Counted from the stretch's first letter, positions 7,234 to 17,883 are shown. The stretch is DNA of 39,740 nucleotides from Methylococcales bacterium (GCA_030753675.1 JASMBU010000012.1:1-39740); one strand, 5' to 3'. Translations and numbers: made by a program. The notes: generated by a model not told the origin, from the sequence alone.

Positions 7234-10056
7234 ATGAATACAATTCGTATTCGTGGCGCAAGAACACATAATCTTAAGAATATTGATCTGGACTTACCCC
7301 GAGATTCGTTGATCGTGATCACTGGTATTTCAGGGTCTGGAAAATCTTCCTTAGCCTTTGATACGCTTTATGCTGAAGGTCAACGACGTTATGTTGAGTC
7401 CTTATCGGCTTATGCACGTCAGTTTCTCTCATTAATGGAAAAACCCGACGTTGACCATATTGAAGGCCTATCGCCAGCCATTTCAATTGAACAAAAATCT
7501 ACATCACATAATCCCCGCTCAACAGTTGGAACGATTACCGAAATCTATGATTATTTACGGTTATTGTATGCCCGTGCAGGGACACCTCAATGCCCTGAAC
7601 ACAGCACCTCACTCGAGGCACAAATCATCAGTCAAATGGTCGACAAAGTACTCAGCCATGAAGACGGACAACGCTGGATGCTATTAGCACCCGTTGTCAA
7701 TGAGCGTAAAGGCGAACATGTTCAACTCTTTTATGACCTTAAATCACAAGGATTTATCCGAGCACGCATTAATGGCGAAATTCATGACTTAGATGAAGTC
7801 CCTACACTCGATAGTAATAAAAAACATACCATTGAAGTGATTGTTGACCGTTTTAAAATTCGGGACGACATCGCACTGCGTCTAGCCGAATCATTTGAAA
7901 CGGCTTTACGCATCGCTGATGGAACCGCTATTGCAGCTTCGATGGATGACAAGTCTATCGAGCTCTTATTTTCTGAACACTATGCCTGCAAAATCTGTGG
8001 CTATAGTCTTGCTGAATTAGAACCGCGAATTTTTTCCTTTAACAATCCCAAAGGCGCTTGCTCTACCTGCGATGGCCTTGGCATAAAACAATACTTTGAC
8101 CCTGCCCTTGTTGTTCACAACTCAGAATTGACTTTGGCTGGTGGTGCTATCAGAGGTTGGGACCGACGCAATGGTTATTATTTTCAGTTAATTTCTTCGC
8201 TAGCTGAACATTATCAATTCGATACCGATACTCCCTTCAATTCACTCAGTAAAGAACATCAAGACATCCTTTTATTTGGTAGTGGACGCGAAGCAATAGA
8301 CTTTCACTTTATTACCGCGCGGGGAACAATAAGACGCAAACGTCATTCATTTGAAGGGGTTATTGCCAATATGGAACGACGTTACTTGGAAACCGATTCC
8401 TCTACCGTCCGTGATGACCTGGCTAAATATTTAGCCAATAAACCTTGTCCTAGTTGCAACGGATCACGCTTAAACGAATCGGCCCGAAATGTCTTTATTA
8501 ACAACCATCCGTTACCCGAATTAACCGCCCTATCCATTCAAGACTTATCAACATTTTTTCAAACGCTCAACCTATCGGGCAAAAAAGCTAAGGTTGCAGA
8601 AAAAATTGTTCTTGAAATTCAAGATCGATTAGAGTTTTTGGTGAACGTTGGTTTAAATTATCTTTCCTTAAACCGTAGTGCTAATACTTTATCTGGCGGC
8701 GAAGCTCAACGGATACGTTTAGCCAGCCAAATTGGAGCCGGTTTAGTAGGTGTCATGTATGTTCTTGACGAACCTTCAATAGGTCTTCACCAACGTGACA
8801 ATCAACGGTTACTTAATACCTTGATCCATCTTCGCGATATGGGTAATACCGTTATTGTCGTTGAGCATGATGAAGATGCCATAAGAGCCGCCCAACACCT
8901 TATTGATATTGGCCCTGCGGCAGGTATTCATGGCGGTGAAATTGTGGCACAAGGCTCGCTTAAAGCCATTATGAAAAACCCGGCATCGTTAACCGGCATG
9001 TATCTGTCAGGGAAACAAAAAATCACCATCCCTAAAAAACTTCATTGGCCCACAGATGACCAACAAATCACCATTAAGAATGCGCGCGGTAACAACCTAA
9101 AAAATATCACTGTTTCATTTCCGCTCGGTTTATTCACCTGTATTACCGGTGTGTCAGGATCCGGAAAATCAACACTCATTAATGATACGCTGTATCGCCA
9201 TGTTGCTCGCACACTCAATAACGCCAGTGCTCTTCCTGCAGCCTGTGACCAAGTGCTTGGCCTTAAATTAATTGATAAGGTCGTCGATATCAACCAAAGC
9301 GCTATCGGCCGCACACCACGCTCAAACCCAGCGACTTATACCGGTTTATTCACCCCAATCCGTGAATTATTTGCTGCAACCCCTGAGTCTCGCTCTCGTG
9401 GCTATTCTCCCGGTCGATTTAGCTTTAATGTAAAAGGTGGACGTTGTGAAGCGTGTAAAGGCGATGGGGTCATAAAGGTTGAAATGCATTTCTTACCTGA
9501 CGTCTATGTCCATTGCGATATTTGCCAAGGCAAACGCTACAACCGTGAAACGCTTGAGGTTCGTTATAAAGGCAAAACAATTAACGAAGTGCTTGATATG
9601 ACCGTAGAAGATGCCTTAGATTTCTTCCGTCCTGTCCCTGTGCTAAATAAAAAATTACAAACTTTAATAGAGGTTGGTTTAAGTTACTTAACCTTAGGCC
9701 AAAAAGCGGTCACCTTGAGTGGTGGTGAAGCACAACGCATCAAATTAGCCAAAGAACTGTCTAAGCGTGATACCGGTAAAACACTGTATATTCTGGACGA
9801 ACCAACAACCGGACTACACTTCCATGACATCAAGCAGTTGCTGACGGTCTTGCATACCCTTAGAGACCATGGCAACACTATAATTGTTATTGAACACAAT
9901 CTTGACGTGATAAAAACTGCCGACTGGATTATCGATTTAGGGCCTGAAGGCGGCGATGGTGGCGGTCTTATTATCGCTGAAGGCACACCCCATGACGTTA
10001 GTGAAGTAGAACAATCCCATACTGGATTGTTCTTAAAGAAATACTTTAATAACTAA
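7234..10056 (+). CDS. uvrA: Excinuclease ABC subunit A
   Basis: UvrA is the damage-sensing ATPase of nucleotide excision repair. At 940 residues it matches the E. coli length. Two ABC modules are visible: Walker [10 protein letters not shown] (about 32-40) and GVSGSGKST (about 640), signature LSGGEAQRI in both halves, and Walker [10 protein letters not shown] and ILDEPTTGL. Zinc-binding cysteine clusters are present (CKIC..CSTC near 250-285; CEAC..CDIC near 740-770). It is divergent from the MFS-ssb pair. I looked for a LexA box (CTG-N10-CAG) in 7159-7233 and did not find a convincing one. Its stop overlaps that of the convergent downstream gene by 3 bp. Confidence 0.98.
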   Translation: MNTIRIRGARTHNLKNIDLDLPRDSLIVITGISGSGKSSLAFDTLYAEGQRRYVESLSAYARQFLSLMEKPDVDHIEGLSPAISIEQKSTSHNPRSTVGTITEIYDYLRLLYARAGTPQCPEHSTSLEAQIISQMVDKVLSHEDGQRWMLLAPVVNERKGEHVQLFYDLKSQGFIRARINGEIHDLDEVPTLDSNKKHTIEVIVDRFKIRDDIALRLAESFETALRIADGTAIAASMDDKSIELLFSEHYACKICGYSLAELEPRIFSFNNPKGACSTCDGLGIKQYFDPALVVHNSELTLAGGAIRGWDRRNGYYFQLISSLAEHYQFDTDTPFNSLSKEHQDILLFGSGREAIDFHFITARGTIRRKRHSFEGVIANMERRYLETDSSTVRDDLAKYLANKPCPSCNGSRLNESARNVFINNHPLPELTALSIQDLSTFFQTLNLSGKKAKVAEKIVLEIQDRLEFLVNVGLNYLSLNRSANTLSGGEAQRIRLASQIGAGLVGVMYVLDEPSIGLHQRDNQRLLNTLIHLRDMGNTVIVVEHDEDAIRAAQHLIDIGPAAGIHGGEIVAQGSLKAIMKNPASLTGMYLSGKQKITIPKKLHWPTDDQQITIKNARGNNLKNITVSFPLGLFTCITGVSGSGKSTLINDTLYRHVARTLNNASALPAACDQVLGLKLIDKVVDINQSAIGRTPRSNPATYTGLFTPIRELFAATPESRSRGYSPGRFSFNVKGGRCEACKGDGVIKVEMHFLPDVYVHCDICQGKRYNRETLEVRYKGKTINEVLDMTVEDALDFFRPVPVLNKKLQTLIEVGLSYLTLGQKAVTLSGGEAQRIKLAKELSKRDTGKTLYILDEPTTGLHFHDIKQLLTVLHTLRDHGNTIIVIEHNLDVIKTADWIIDLGPEGGDGGGLIIAEGTPHDVSEVEQSHTGLFLKKYFNN

Positions 10057-10382
10057 GCTGATTTAACAGTTTCGACTATTTTATCAAAATCTTTAACACG
10101 TTCTTTACCGGCCGTTACTAGATCCATACCGATACTAATCAACAACTTACCTAGACCTGGTGTTTTGTATACTAACCAACCTAAAAAACCCGCCAATGGA
10201 ACAGCAATTGCTGCACTGATCATTCCATTGAGACCAAAAACACCTAATAATTTTATAAATAAAATCGCAAAATCAAGCGGTAAAATAAGCAACGCACTAA
10301 AATAAACTAGCACGACAAAAGTAAAAACAACAAAAATTACAAATTGCAATAGTCTTACTAGCGCAACATTAACATTCTTCAT
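10053..10382 (-). CDS. Small two-helix membrane protein of unknown function
   Basis: This 109-residue protein has a long hydrophobic hairpin: about residues 12-45 ([19 protein letters not shown]) and about 50-72 ([20 protein letters not shown]). A short charged C-terminus follows ([17 protein letters not shown]). I do not recognise the family. The ATG start at 10382 and residue composition look like a real gene. Its stop (TAG, 10053-10055) overlaps the uvrA stop on the other strand. It is followed on its 5' side by a 123-bp gap and then the rhomboid gene in the same direction, so co-transcription is possible. Confidence 0.65.
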   Translation of the reverse strand: MKNVNVALVRLLQFVIFVVFTFVVLVYFSALLILPLDFAILFIKLLGVFGLNGMISAAIAVPLAGFLGWLVYKTPGLGKLLISIGMDLVTAGKERVKDFDKIVETVKSA

Positions 10383-10505
10383 AACAATGAATCCTAAAAA
10401 GAAATTTTCTTAAATCAATTAACAATCGAGATGAAACAAGATAAATCGTTCCACAACACTTAAGGTTGATGATTATACTACAGCAAAATTTAACTGGTTG
10501 ATTTT

Positions 10506-11210
10506 TTATTCCTCGGATACAAAAGCGGGCGGTTCTTTCTTTAAGAAAAAAGTGTGCAGAAGCAAACCTGCTATAAAACCACCTAAGTGGGTCCACCATG
10601 CCACCGTTGAGAGCGTTGGCTCTTGAGTCACCAATCCAAATGTCGCCTCATAAATTTGATACATCACCCAAAGCCCTAAAAATGCGATAGCGGGTATTTC
10701 AAAGAAAATAGGTAGAAAAAACAATGGCACCCAAAGTTTAATTCGGGCATAAGGGTATAACAAAAAAAATGCCCCTAATATTCCGGCGATTGCACCCGAA
10801 GCACCCACCATCGGTAAGGTTGACGATGGATTAAAATAATATTGCATAAAAGCTGCAACTAGACCGCATAAAACATAAAAAAAAGAAAACCGAAATCGCC
10901 CCATTCGTTCTTCAATATTCCCTGCAAAAATCCATAAGAACACTAAATTAATTAACAGATGAACCACATCTCCGTGTAAAAACATACTCGAAAAAAATGA
11001 AAAATAACTGTCATCTGGAAAACCTGATTTCAATGCCCACTCAGGAAAACTATAGCGTGCTGCCACCATGCCATAAAGATAAAAGACATAATTATTAACA
11101 TGAACGGGCAAAACAAACATCACAGTAAAGATCGCCGTATTACTAAATATTAAAGCCCACGTGATATAAGGCCGCGTATGTAGTGGGATGTTATTTTTAA
11201 CTGGGATCAT
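10506..11210 (-). CDS. Rhomboid-family intramembrane serine protease
   Basis: This 234-residue protein has six or seven predicted membrane helices. The catalytic pair is visible: Ser138 in GASGA (136-140) and His208 in WWTHLGGFIAG (205-215). The oxyanion-region motif H-x3-H-x3-N is present as HGDVVHLLIN (79-88). Rhomboids cleave transmembrane substrates inside the bilayer; the substrate here is unknown. The acidic loop ERMGRF (101-106) matches the usual E-x-x-x-G L1/L2 region. It starts 7 bp after the stop of the DUF2232-like gene, so the two are likely co-transcribed. Confidence 0.93.
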   Translation of the reverse strand: MIPVKNNIPLHTRPYITWALIFSNTAIFTVMFVLPVHVNNYVFYLYGMVAARYSFPEWALKSGFPDDSYFSFFSSMFLHGDVVHLLINLVFLWIFAGNIEERMGRFRFSFFYVLCGLVAAFMQYYFNPSSTLPMVGASGAIAGILGAFFLLYPYARIKLWVPLFFLPIFFEIPAIAFLGLWVMYQIYEATFGLVTQEPTLSTVAWWTHLGGFIAGLLLHTFFLKKEPPAFVSEE

Positions 11211-11217
11211 CTTTTTA

Positions 11218-12105
11218 TTACCTTCTAGGAGGCGCTTTTGATTCTTGGCGAAAATTCATAATAATATCTAATAAGCCTAACATTGCTAACCCGGTAAACA
11301 TATGCTGTGGAAAGATCATCAGTAATAAATAAACGGGGACCAAAAAACCATGGCTATGGCCCTTCTTCGCCACATTAAAATGGAAAATAGCTAAACCTTG
11401 AAATGCATACATCATAGTCAAAATAGCTAACAAGTCATAAACCAAAAATTCACTAATCAGATAACCCATTAAAAGCATCACGATGCCTCCCATAAAGGCA
11501 GAGCGTGGAATAGATAAATTATAAAACTCGTCCTGAAAGCCTCCTGGATTAAATTGGTAGGATTGTAAATAACGCGCTAATAGCAATGCCATCATCGACG
11601 TCAGGCCTAACATAACCGCCACTAGACCATTAATCAGAAAAAGACTACCATCCGCCTCAAAACTATCAATCGTTGCACCTTGAATGCTGTGCGTCGCTAA
11701 TTCCAACCACTGCTCCCACCATAGCACAGCATCCCCCGTAAAAAGTTGAACGCTCATGGCGACTAGCGTGCAACTTGCAGAAATCACAACCAGTGCATCA
11801 CCCTGTGAAGCAAGACGATATAACACCAGTGCACTCAACCAAACAGGCAAATATATAAACAACGCAATGGGTATTTCCAAACCAACTCTTGGTATAACAA
11901 AAGATTGTGCAAATAAAATAATGATTGCTGAAACAACAAAAACGATAACCCCTTCTTGTGGGTTTTTTCTAAGTGTTACCAGTGCGCCTACAGCGGCACT
12001 AATAATGGCAAATGGTACAAAGAAAATTGAAACCGCACCGAAAACCGCCATAACTAAAATAGCTTGATGACGATTGCTCACTACATATTTAATTAGGAAT
12101 CCCAT
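11218..12105 (-). CDS. DUF2232 (YybS-like) polytopic membrane protein
   Basis: This 295-residue, very hydrophobic protein has about eight membrane segments and a basic C-terminus (NFRQESKAPPRR). Its pattern resembles the DUF2232/YybS family, whose proteobacterial members are usually encoded beside rpsR/rplI; no ribosomal genes are nearby here. I start at the ATG at 12105 (MGFLIKYVVSNRHQ), one codon after an in-frame TTG. It is likely first in an operon with the rhomboid gene. The biochemical function is unknown. Confidence 0.7.
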   Translation of the reverse strand: MGFLIKYVVSNRHQAILVMAVFGAVSIFFVPFAIISAAVGALVTLRKNPQEGVIVFVVSAIIILFAQSFVIPRVGLEIPIALFIYLPVWLSALVLYRLASQGDALVVISASCTLVAMSVQLFTGDAVLWWEQWLELATHSIQGATIDSFEADGSLFLINGLVAVMLGLTSMMALLLARYLQSYQFNPGGFQDEFYNLSIPRSAFMGGIVMLLMGYLISEFLVYDLLAILTMMYAFQGLAIFHFNVAKKGHSHGFLVPVYLLLMIFPQHMFTGLAMLGLLDIIMNFRQESKAPPRR

Positions 12106-12283
12106 CAAATATACTCTTAAAATTAAATTATTACGCTAATCAAGTGACCTTATCTAAGGAAAGTAATTCAACAAATACTTAATTATTCTAGTCCAAAACT
12201 CAATACCTGTATTATCATTAATTTATCTCTATAATTTACTGTCAATATGAAAAAGGGCCAGAGCATCATACAATTTCACAACT

Positions 12284-13546
12284 ATGAAATTTAAACACAT
12301 CGCTGGGGGACTTATTGACCGGCGTTGTTTTCTTAAGAAAGGCCTAGTCTTTTCTGTCGCCGCCACTGTTCCTGCTTCTTTATCTGCTCAAACAGTTCTT
12401 AAACAAGAACGCACACAATGGATGTCTGAACCCGGTATCGGATTTTCTAATTACGGACACCCATCTCCTTTCGAAAAAAAAACTATTCGCTGGACGATGG
12501 CTAATAGTCATGCCCTTGGAAATGGCGTTTCGTGGACCCCGCTACAAGACCTTGATGGTATCATAACACCTTCTGGGCTTCACTTTGAACGTCATCATAA
12601 TGGCGTACCTCAGATAGACCCTGCAACCCATCGCTTAACTATCCACGGCTTAGTCACCCATGCTCTTGAATTTTCCATTGAAAGCTTATTGCAATACCCG
12701 AAAATATCTAGAATCTGCTTTATAGAATGTGGCGGTAATAGTAATGCTGGCTGGCATAAAAATCCCATTCAAACACCCGTAGGTAATTTTCATGGCATGG
12801 TTTCATGCAGCGAATGGAGCGGCATCCCCTTAAAACTATTATTAAATGAAACTCAACCTCATCATGATGCACAGTGGGTTATTGCTGAAGGTGGTGATGC
12901 TAGTCTTATGAACATCAGCCTCCCTTTAAACAAAGCAATGGACGATTGTTTTATTGCCTTATATCAAAATGGAGAAAGAATACGCCCTGAAAATGGCTAC
13001 CCATTACGATTAATAGTCCCTGGCTGGGAAGGTGTCCTTAATGTCAAATGGCTACGACGTCTTCATATTACCAACCAACCTACAATGTCTCGAAATGAGA
13101 CGGCCAAATACACCGAATTACTGCCTAGCGGAAAAGCACAACAATTTTCATTCATCATGGCTGCAAAATCTATTATTACCAACCCAAGTTTTGGCCATCA
13201 ATTAAATCGCTTTGGGCTCTATCAGATTTCCGGTTTAGCTTGGTCCGGTCGTGGAAAAATAACTCGCGTTGAAGTCTCTGCTGATCACGGCCAGACCTGG
13301 TTAGATGCCGAACTACAAGAGCCTATCTTATCCATGTGTTTTACCCGTTTTCGAATCCCTTTAGAATGGCATGGTCAAGCCGTTGTATTATCCAGCCGTG
13401 CAACAGATGAAACGGGATACGTTCAACCCAGCCGAACTGAACTGATCGCCCAACGTGGCCGACACGGCTATTTTCATTACAACGCTATTGTTAATTGGGC
13501 TATCTCGACACAAGGTCATGTCAGCCATGTCTACGATCAAATATAG
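12284..13546 (+). CDS. soxC: SoxC-like molybdopterin sulfite/sulfane dehydrogenase
   Basis: This 420-residue sulfite-oxidase-family protein starts with a Tat-type signal (DRRCFLKKG, then a hydrophobic stretch ending PASLSAQ), so it should fold in the cytoplasm with cofactor and be exported. The molybdenum-ligand region reads CFIECGGNSNAGW, with the likely ligand Cys149; VSCSEWSGIPL and ENGYPLRLIVPGWEG are family blocks of the Moco domain. The C-terminal dimerisation domain follows (about 300-410). In Sox systems SoxC pairs with cytochrome SoxD to oxidise sulfane sulfur; related enzymes oxidise sulfite. The next gene overlaps it and encodes a matching cytochrome. No soxXYZAB is in the window, so the substrate is open. 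Confidence 0.88.
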   Translation: MKFKHIAGGLIDRRCFLKKGLVFSVAATVPASLSAQTVLKQERTQWMSEPGIGFSNYGHPSPFEKKTIRWTMANSHALGNGVSWTPLQDLDGIITPSGLHFERHHNGVPQIDPATHRLTIHGLVTHALEFSIESLLQYPKISRICFIECGGNSNAGWHKNPIQTPVGNFHGMVSCSEWSGIPLKLLLNETQPHHDAQWVIAEGGDASLMNISLPLNKAMDDCFIALYQNGERIRPENGYPLRLIVPGWEGVLNVKWLRRLHITNQPTMSRNETAKYTELLPSGKAQQFSFIMAAKSIITNPSFGHQLNRFGLYQISGLAWSGRGKITRVEVSADHGQTWLDAELQEPILSMCFTRFRIPLEWHGQAVVLSSRATDETGYVQPSRTELIAQRGRHGYFHYNAIVNWAISTQGHVSHVYDQI

Positions 13547-14057
13547 CGTTATTCTTATACTACTTTGGACTTGTCCTGCGTTGGCTCAAGACAATAATGG
13601 ACCACGACTAGGAAAACTTCTGTCTCAAGAAACCATTCAACAGCGTAACTTTACAGTCTTTCCAAATGGACAAGGTCTACCTCTAGGTCAAGGCACAGTT
13701 CAAGCTGGAAGAAAGGTTTATACAACCCGTTGTCTATATTGTCATGGAACCGAAGGATTAGGCGACAGTGCCGAAGAATTGGCCGGTGCCCTTCACCGTT
13801 TAACCGATGACCCACCCGATAAAACCATTGGTACATATTGGCCTTATGCCACAACCCTTTTTGATTTTATTCGACGCTCAATGCCTATGGATTCACCTGG
13901 CAGTCTCACAACACAAAATATATATGATGTAACGGCTTACTTATTGTTTTTAAATGAAATTATCGATTATGAACAAACCATCGACAATAAAACACTCGCC
14001 AACATAAAAATGCCCAACAGGAATGGCTTTATCGATCTTTATTCGACTAAAAAGTAA
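13527..14057 (+). CDS. soxD: SoxD-like periplasmic monohaem cytochrome c
   Basis: This 176-residue protein has a clear signal peptide (MSTIKYSVILILLWTCPALA) and one haem-binding site CLYCH at residues 69-73. SMPMDSPGSL, about 60 residues later, supplies the likely distal methionine. The stretch GLPLGQGTVQAGRKVYTTRC before the haem matches SoxD-type and SorB-type partner cytochromes. I choose the ATG at 13527 because it gives a normal signal peptide; an ATG at 13518 is possible, and a longer in-frame reading to 13455 is only overlap with soxC. The 20-bp overlap with soxC indicates coupled expression. It should accept electrons from the molybdoenzyme and pass them to the respiratory chain. Confidence 0.85.
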   Translation: MSTIKYSVILILLWTCPALAQDNNGPRLGKLLSQETIQQRNFTVFPNGQGLPLGQGTVQAGRKVYTTRCLYCHGTEGLGDSAEELAGALHRLTDDPPDKTIGTYWPYATTLFDFIRRSMPMDSPGSLTTQNIYDVTAYLLFLNEIIDYEQTIDNKTLANIKMPNRNGFIDLYSTKK

Positions 14058-14114
14058 ATACTCGTTTTAATAAGTCTGTGCTTACGATGTGTGAATGATG
14101 ATTCTTGGTTCAAC

Positions 14115-14146
14115 AAAAAAGGCCTAACTATATAAGCTAAGCCTTT
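14115..14146 (-). terminator. Rho-independent terminator after the tRNA-Ala/tRNA-Glu pair
   Basis: On the minus strand, AAAGGCTTAGC pairs with GTTAGGCCTTT (11 bp with two G-U pairs) around a short loop, followed by a run of six T. It may also weakly serve the convergent soxCD transcript. Confidence 0.75.
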
Positions 14147-14154
14147 CATTGAAA

Positions 14155-14230
14155 TGGCGTCCCCAGGGGGGTTCGAACCCCCGTTACCGCCGTGAAAGGG
14201 CGGTGTCCTAGGCCTCTAGACGATGGGGAC
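14155..14230 (-). tRNA. tRNA-Glu (anticodon TTC)
   Basis: The minus strand folds as a 76-nt tRNA with encoded CCA: acceptor GTCCCCA/TGGGGAC, anticodon loop CTTTCAC with TTC, T loop GGTTCGAACC. It lies 28 bp downstream of tRNA-Ala in the same direction, and both are probably cut from one transcript. Confidence 0.95.
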
Positions 14231-14258
14231 TAAGACTGTTTCTACATTGAACCATATT

Positions 14259-14334
14259 TGGTGGAGCCAGGCGGGATCGAACCGCCGACCTCAACACTGC
14301 CAGTGTTGCGCTCTCCCAATTGAGCTATGGCCCC
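14259..14334 (-). tRNA. tRNA-Ala (anticodon GGC)
   Basis: The minus strand folds as a 76-nt tRNA with encoded CCA: acceptor GGGGCCA pairs with TGGCTCC (one G-U, the 5' third position), anticodon stem CAACA/TGTTG, loop CTGGCAG with GGC, and T loop GGTTCGATCC. Confidence 0.95.
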
Positions 14335-14416
14335 TACAGGAAAAAAGTATTATACAATTTTTTTTAAACTTGTCTATAGCTAGATAGAACTTTTTAAAAC
14401 TCTATCTATACTTTTG

Positions 14417-14941
14417 TTACAGATAAAGTTCTTGAAAACTTTTTTCAGTCACAATATCATGACTTGATTCAACACGGTCAAGATAGACATGACCGATAAG
14501 ATGGTCAAATTCATGTTGAAAAACTCGAGCAATAAACCCACTCAGATTAAGCTGCTGCCATGAACTGTTTGTGCCTTGAAAGTCCACTTGAATGTTCGTA
14601 TAGCGCGGCACTAAGGCTCTAATACCCGGAATACTCAAACAACCTTCCCAATCTTTTTCACAATGCTCACTAGTCGCTATAAACTTAGGGTTCAGCATCA
14701 CTATGGGGTCCATCTGTGGCGCCAAAGGATATCGCCCAGTGGGCCGTGAACCTATAATCATAATCTGATAAGACTCCCCAATCTGGGGTGCTGCGAGCCC
14801 AACGCCATCAGTAGAAGTCAGCGTTGCTTTCATATCTGAAATGATATTAATAACCGTATCCTCTAAAACACACTGCACGACTTCAGCTTCTTGCCTAAGT
14901 CTTGGATCACCTAGCTCAACAATCGGTCTAATTTGGTTCAT
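14417..14941 (-). CDS. def: Peptide deformylase
   Basis: This 174-residue metalloprotease-fold enzyme removes the formyl group from nascent proteins. All three motifs are intact: GVGLAAPQ (46-53), EGCLS (99-103, metal-ligand Cys) and QHEFDH (142-147, two metal-ligand His and the catalytic Glu). It stands alone, without fmt, between the tRNA pair and divergent glnS, so it may be one of two def paralogues in the genome; that is inference. Confidence 0.96.
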   Translation of the reverse strand: MNQIRPIVELGDPRLRQEAEVVQCVLEDTVINIISDMKATLTSTDGVGLAAPQIGESYQIMIIGSRPTGRYPLAPQMDPIVMLNPKFIATSEHCEKDWEGCLSIPGIRALVPRYTNIQVDFQGTNSSWQQLNLSGFIARVFQHEFDHLIGHVYLDRVESSHDIVTEKSFQELYL

Positions 14942-15073
14942 AAAAAATATACCTATTTAATGCAGCACCCTTAATCTATTCCTTCTGACTACATAGAATA
15001 ATTAGCGACTATCTAATAAACTAAGCAACATGATAAAATCATACTTTTAATTTTTCACAGGAACTTTCTGGCA

Positions 15074-16732
15074 ATGTCGAGTAACGAAGCTACTACCCCC
15101 GAGAACTTTATTCATCATAAAATCACCCATGATATTAATCAAGGTCTCAATAACAGTAATGTTATTACCCGCTTCCCTCCCGAACCCAATGGCTATCTCC
15201 ATATAGGACACGCCAAATCTATCTGCCTAAATTTCGGCACGGCCATTAAATTTAATGGCCACTGCAATTTACGATTTGATGACACTAATCCAGAAAAAGA
15301 AAGTGTTGAATTTATGAACGCCATTACTGAAGATGTAAAATGGCTCGGCTATTCATGCCATGAAGTCAATTACGCTTCTGATTATTTTGAACAACTATAC
15401 AACTTTGGCGTACATCTTATTCAAAAAGGTTCTGCCTATGTAGACAGTCTCAGTGCCGAAGAAATTAGAAAATTCCGAGGCACATTAACAGAACCCGGTA
15501 TTGACAGCCCGGACCGTAGCCGCTCTATAGATGAAAACATGACGCTATTTGAACAAATGAAAAACGGTGAATTTGCAGATGGCAGTTATATTCTACGTGC
15601 AAAAATTGACATGAATTCTCCCAATCTTAATATGCGCGACCCTGCACTCTATCGTATTCGAAGAGCGCATCATCCGCGTACTGGAGATAATTGGTGTCTA
15701 TATCCTATGTACGATTTTACCCATTGTATTTCTGATGGTATTGAAAATATTACCCACTCACTATGTACCCTTGAATTTGAAGATCACCGACCGTTGTATG
15801 ATTGGGTGTTGTCTCAATTAGAATTCCAACATCACCCCCAACAAATAGAATTTGCGCGACTTTCATTGGAATATACTATTGTGAGTAAACGTAAACTGAA
15901 TCTATTAGTGGAACAAGGCCATGTTACTGGTTGGGATGACCCGAGAATGCCTACGCTTGCTGGATTACGACGTGCTGGTTTCACCCCTAAATCTATCCGA
16001 GACTTCTGTGAACGTATTGGTGTGACTAAAAAAGATTCTTGGATCGAAATGGGGGTTTTAGAACACTCCATAAGAGAAGACCTTAACACCCACGCCACCC
16101 GAAGAATGGCTGTCTTAAACCCAATACGCGTGGTATTAGAAAACTATCCTGACGATGATTGTGAATATTTAACTGCCAGCAATCACCCTCAAAATGACCA
16201 ATTGGGTACTCGCACACTCCCTTTTGACAAAACTATTCTTATCGAACAAGACGATTTTGCTGAAATTCCCCCGGCTAAATTTAAACGCCTCATATTCAAT
16301 GGCGAAGTGCGACTCCGCAATGCCTATGTGATTAAATGTCACGATATTGTTAAAAATAATCAAGGCGACATTATTGAATTAAGATGTACCTATGATCCTA
16401 ATACCCTCGGTAAAAAACCAGAAGGACGTAAGGTAAAAGGTGTTATTCACTGGGTTAGCGAAAAACATTCACGCACTGCTGAAATACGCTTATATGATCG
16501 ATTATTCAACGTTCCTCAACCTGAATCAGAAGAAGATTTTACTACCGCTTTAAACCCTAATTCACTCCAGGTCATTAAGGGTGCTAAAGTTGAAAATTCT
16601 TTATCAGACCCTTCCGCAGGTGAACAATATCAATTTGAACGAATAGGATATTTCTGTGTCGACTCAAAAGACAGTCAACCAAATCAACTGGTCTTTAATA
16701 GAACCGTAACCCTAAGAGACACCTGGACTTAA
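15074..16732 (+). CDS. glnS: Glutaminyl-tRNA synthetase
   Basis: This 552-residue class I synthetase charges tRNA-Gln. The HIGH motif is in [15 protein letters not shown] (about 36-50) and the KMSKS equivalent is [10 protein letters not shown] (about 273-282). The C-terminal anticodon-binding beta-barrels are complete, with [12 protein letters not shown] near residue 455. Length matches E. coli GlnS (554). It is a single gene ending in a terminator shared with convergent fba. Confidence 0.98.
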   Translation: MSSNEATTPENFIHHKITHDINQGLNNSNVITRFPPEPNGYLHIGHAKSICLNFGTAIKFNGHCNLRFDDTNPEKESVEFMNAITEDVKWLGYSCHEVNYASDYFEQLYNFGVHLIQKGSAYVDSLSAEEIRKFRGTLTEPGIDSPDRSRSIDENMTLFEQMKNGEFADGSYILRAKIDMNSPNLNMRDPALYRIRRAHHPRTGDNWCLYPMYDFTHCISDGIENITHSLCTLEFEDHRPLYDWVLSQLEFQHHPQQIEFARLSLEYTIVSKRKLNLLVEQGHVTGWDDPRMPTLAGLRRAGFTPKSIRDFCERIGVTKKDSWIEMGVLEHSIREDLNTHATRRMAVLNPIRVVLENYPDDDCEYLTASNHPQNDQLGTRTLPFDKTILIEQDDFAEIPPAKFKRLIFNGEVRLRNAYVIKCHDIVKNNQGDIIELRCTYDPNTLGKKPEGRKVKGVIHWVSEKHSRTAEIRLYDRLFNVPQPESEEDFTTALNPNSLQVIKGAKVENSLSDPSAGEQYQFERIGYFCVDSKDSQPNQLVFNRTVTLRDTWT

Positions 16733-16750
16733 TCAGCGCTTTATTTTAGG

Positions 16751-16784
16751 CAAAAAAAAGACTGATAACGTATCAGCCTTTTTA
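16751..16784. terminator. Bidirectional terminator between glnS and fba
   Basis: CTGATA/TATCAG pair around a 3-base loop, extended after one mismatch by an A-run on the left and a T-run on the right. The A/T runs on both sides suit termination of both convergent genes. Confidence 0.75.
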
Positions 16785-16803
16785 ACAACTCACTGTAAAG
16801 AAC

Positions 16804-17883
16804 TTACAAAGAATTAACCGCATTCAGATCCGCGAAAGCTTGCTCTAAACGTATCGCCATACCCACTTCTCCAGCACGTTGCCATGCTCTTGGGTCATAG
16901 TATTTCTTGTTCGGACTATCGTCACCATCTGGATTACCAATTTGGCCTTGTAAGTAACCTTCATTTGTTTGGTAATAATCTTTAATACCCTCCCAAGTAG
17001 CCCACTGCGTATCAGTATCGATATTCATTTTAATGACACCGTAACCAATAGACTCTGAGATTTCTTCTTGTGAAGAACCCGATCCACCATGGAAAACAAA
17101 ATCAAGTGTATTTGAAGGAACACCAAATTTCTCAGAAACAAATGCTTGAGAATTTGACAAGATTGTTGGTGTTAATTTAACGTTACCTGGCTTATAAACA
17201 CCGTGAACATTACCGAATGAAGCAGCAATAGTAAAACGATGGCTAATTTTGCTTAGAAGCTCATAAGAGTAAGCAACGTCTTCAGGTTGTGTATATAACA
17301 ATGAAGAATCCATATCGCTGTTGTCAACACCGTCTTCCTCACCACCCGTACAACCTAATTCAATTTCAAGCGTCATGTCCATTTTTGACATACGTTCTAA
17401 ATATTCTGCACAAGTACCAATATTCTCTTCAAGACTTTCTTCTGAAAGATCTAACATATGAGAACTAAAAAGTGGCTTCCCTGTAGCTTCAAAATTAGCT
17501 TCACCAGCATCTAATAAACCATCGATCCAAGGTAATAATTTCTTAGCGGCATGATCGGTATGTAGAATAACCGGTACACCATAATGTTCTGCAACATTAT
17601 GAACATGTTGAGCACCTGAAATAGCACCAATAATAGCCAACTGATGTCCGTCTAGCTTTAAACCTTTACCTGCAAGGAACTGCGCACCACCAAATGAAAA
17701 CTGAATGATAACAGGCGATTTAACCTTAGCAGCGGCTTCTAATGTTGCATTAATTGAGCCTGTGCTAATTGTATTGACAGCAGGTAAAGCCATTTTATTG
17801 GCCTTACAATAATCAAATACTTTTTGTACATCATCACCGGTAACGACACCTGGGTTGACGATATCTAATATTGAGTTTGACAT
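16804..17883 (-). CDS. fba: Class II fructose-bisphosphate aldolase
   Basis: This 359-residue FbaA-type enzyme splits or forms fructose-1,6-bisphosphate from DHAP and glyceraldehyde-3-phosphate. The zinc-site motif is HTDH (108-111), ELGCTGGEEDGVDN follows near residue 175, GNVHGVYKPGNVKL near 223 and HGGSGSSQEEI near 264. KMNIDTDTQWATW (about 283) is typical of the E. coli-type subgroup. In the RuMP cycle it cleaves the hexose bisphosphate to triose phosphates. It is the last gene of the minus-strand RuMP block; a terminator after tal suggests it also has its own promoter. Confidence 0.97.
   Translation of the reverse strand: MSNSILDIVNPGVVTGDDVQKVFDYCKANKMALPAVNTISTGSINATLEAAAKVKSPVIIQFSFGGAQFLAGKGLKLDGHQLAIIGAISGAQHVHNVAEHYGVPVILHTDHAAKKLLPWIDGLLDAGEANFEATGKPLFSSHMLDLSEESLEENIGTCAEYLERMSKMDMTLEIELGCTGGEEDGVDNSDMDSSLLYTQPEDVAYSYELLSKISHRFTIAASFGNVHGVYKPGNVKLTPTILSNSQAFVSEKFGVPSNTLDFVFHGGSGSSQEEISESIGYGVIKMNIDTDTQWATWEGIKDYYQTNEGYLQGQIGNPDGDDSPNKKYYDPRAWQRAGEVGMAIRLEQAFADLNAVNSL

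Noticed and set aside
13455-13526. Longer N-terminus for the SoxD-like cytochrome
   Set aside because: It would read through the end of soxC and bury the signal peptide; the ATG at 13527 gives a normal export signal.
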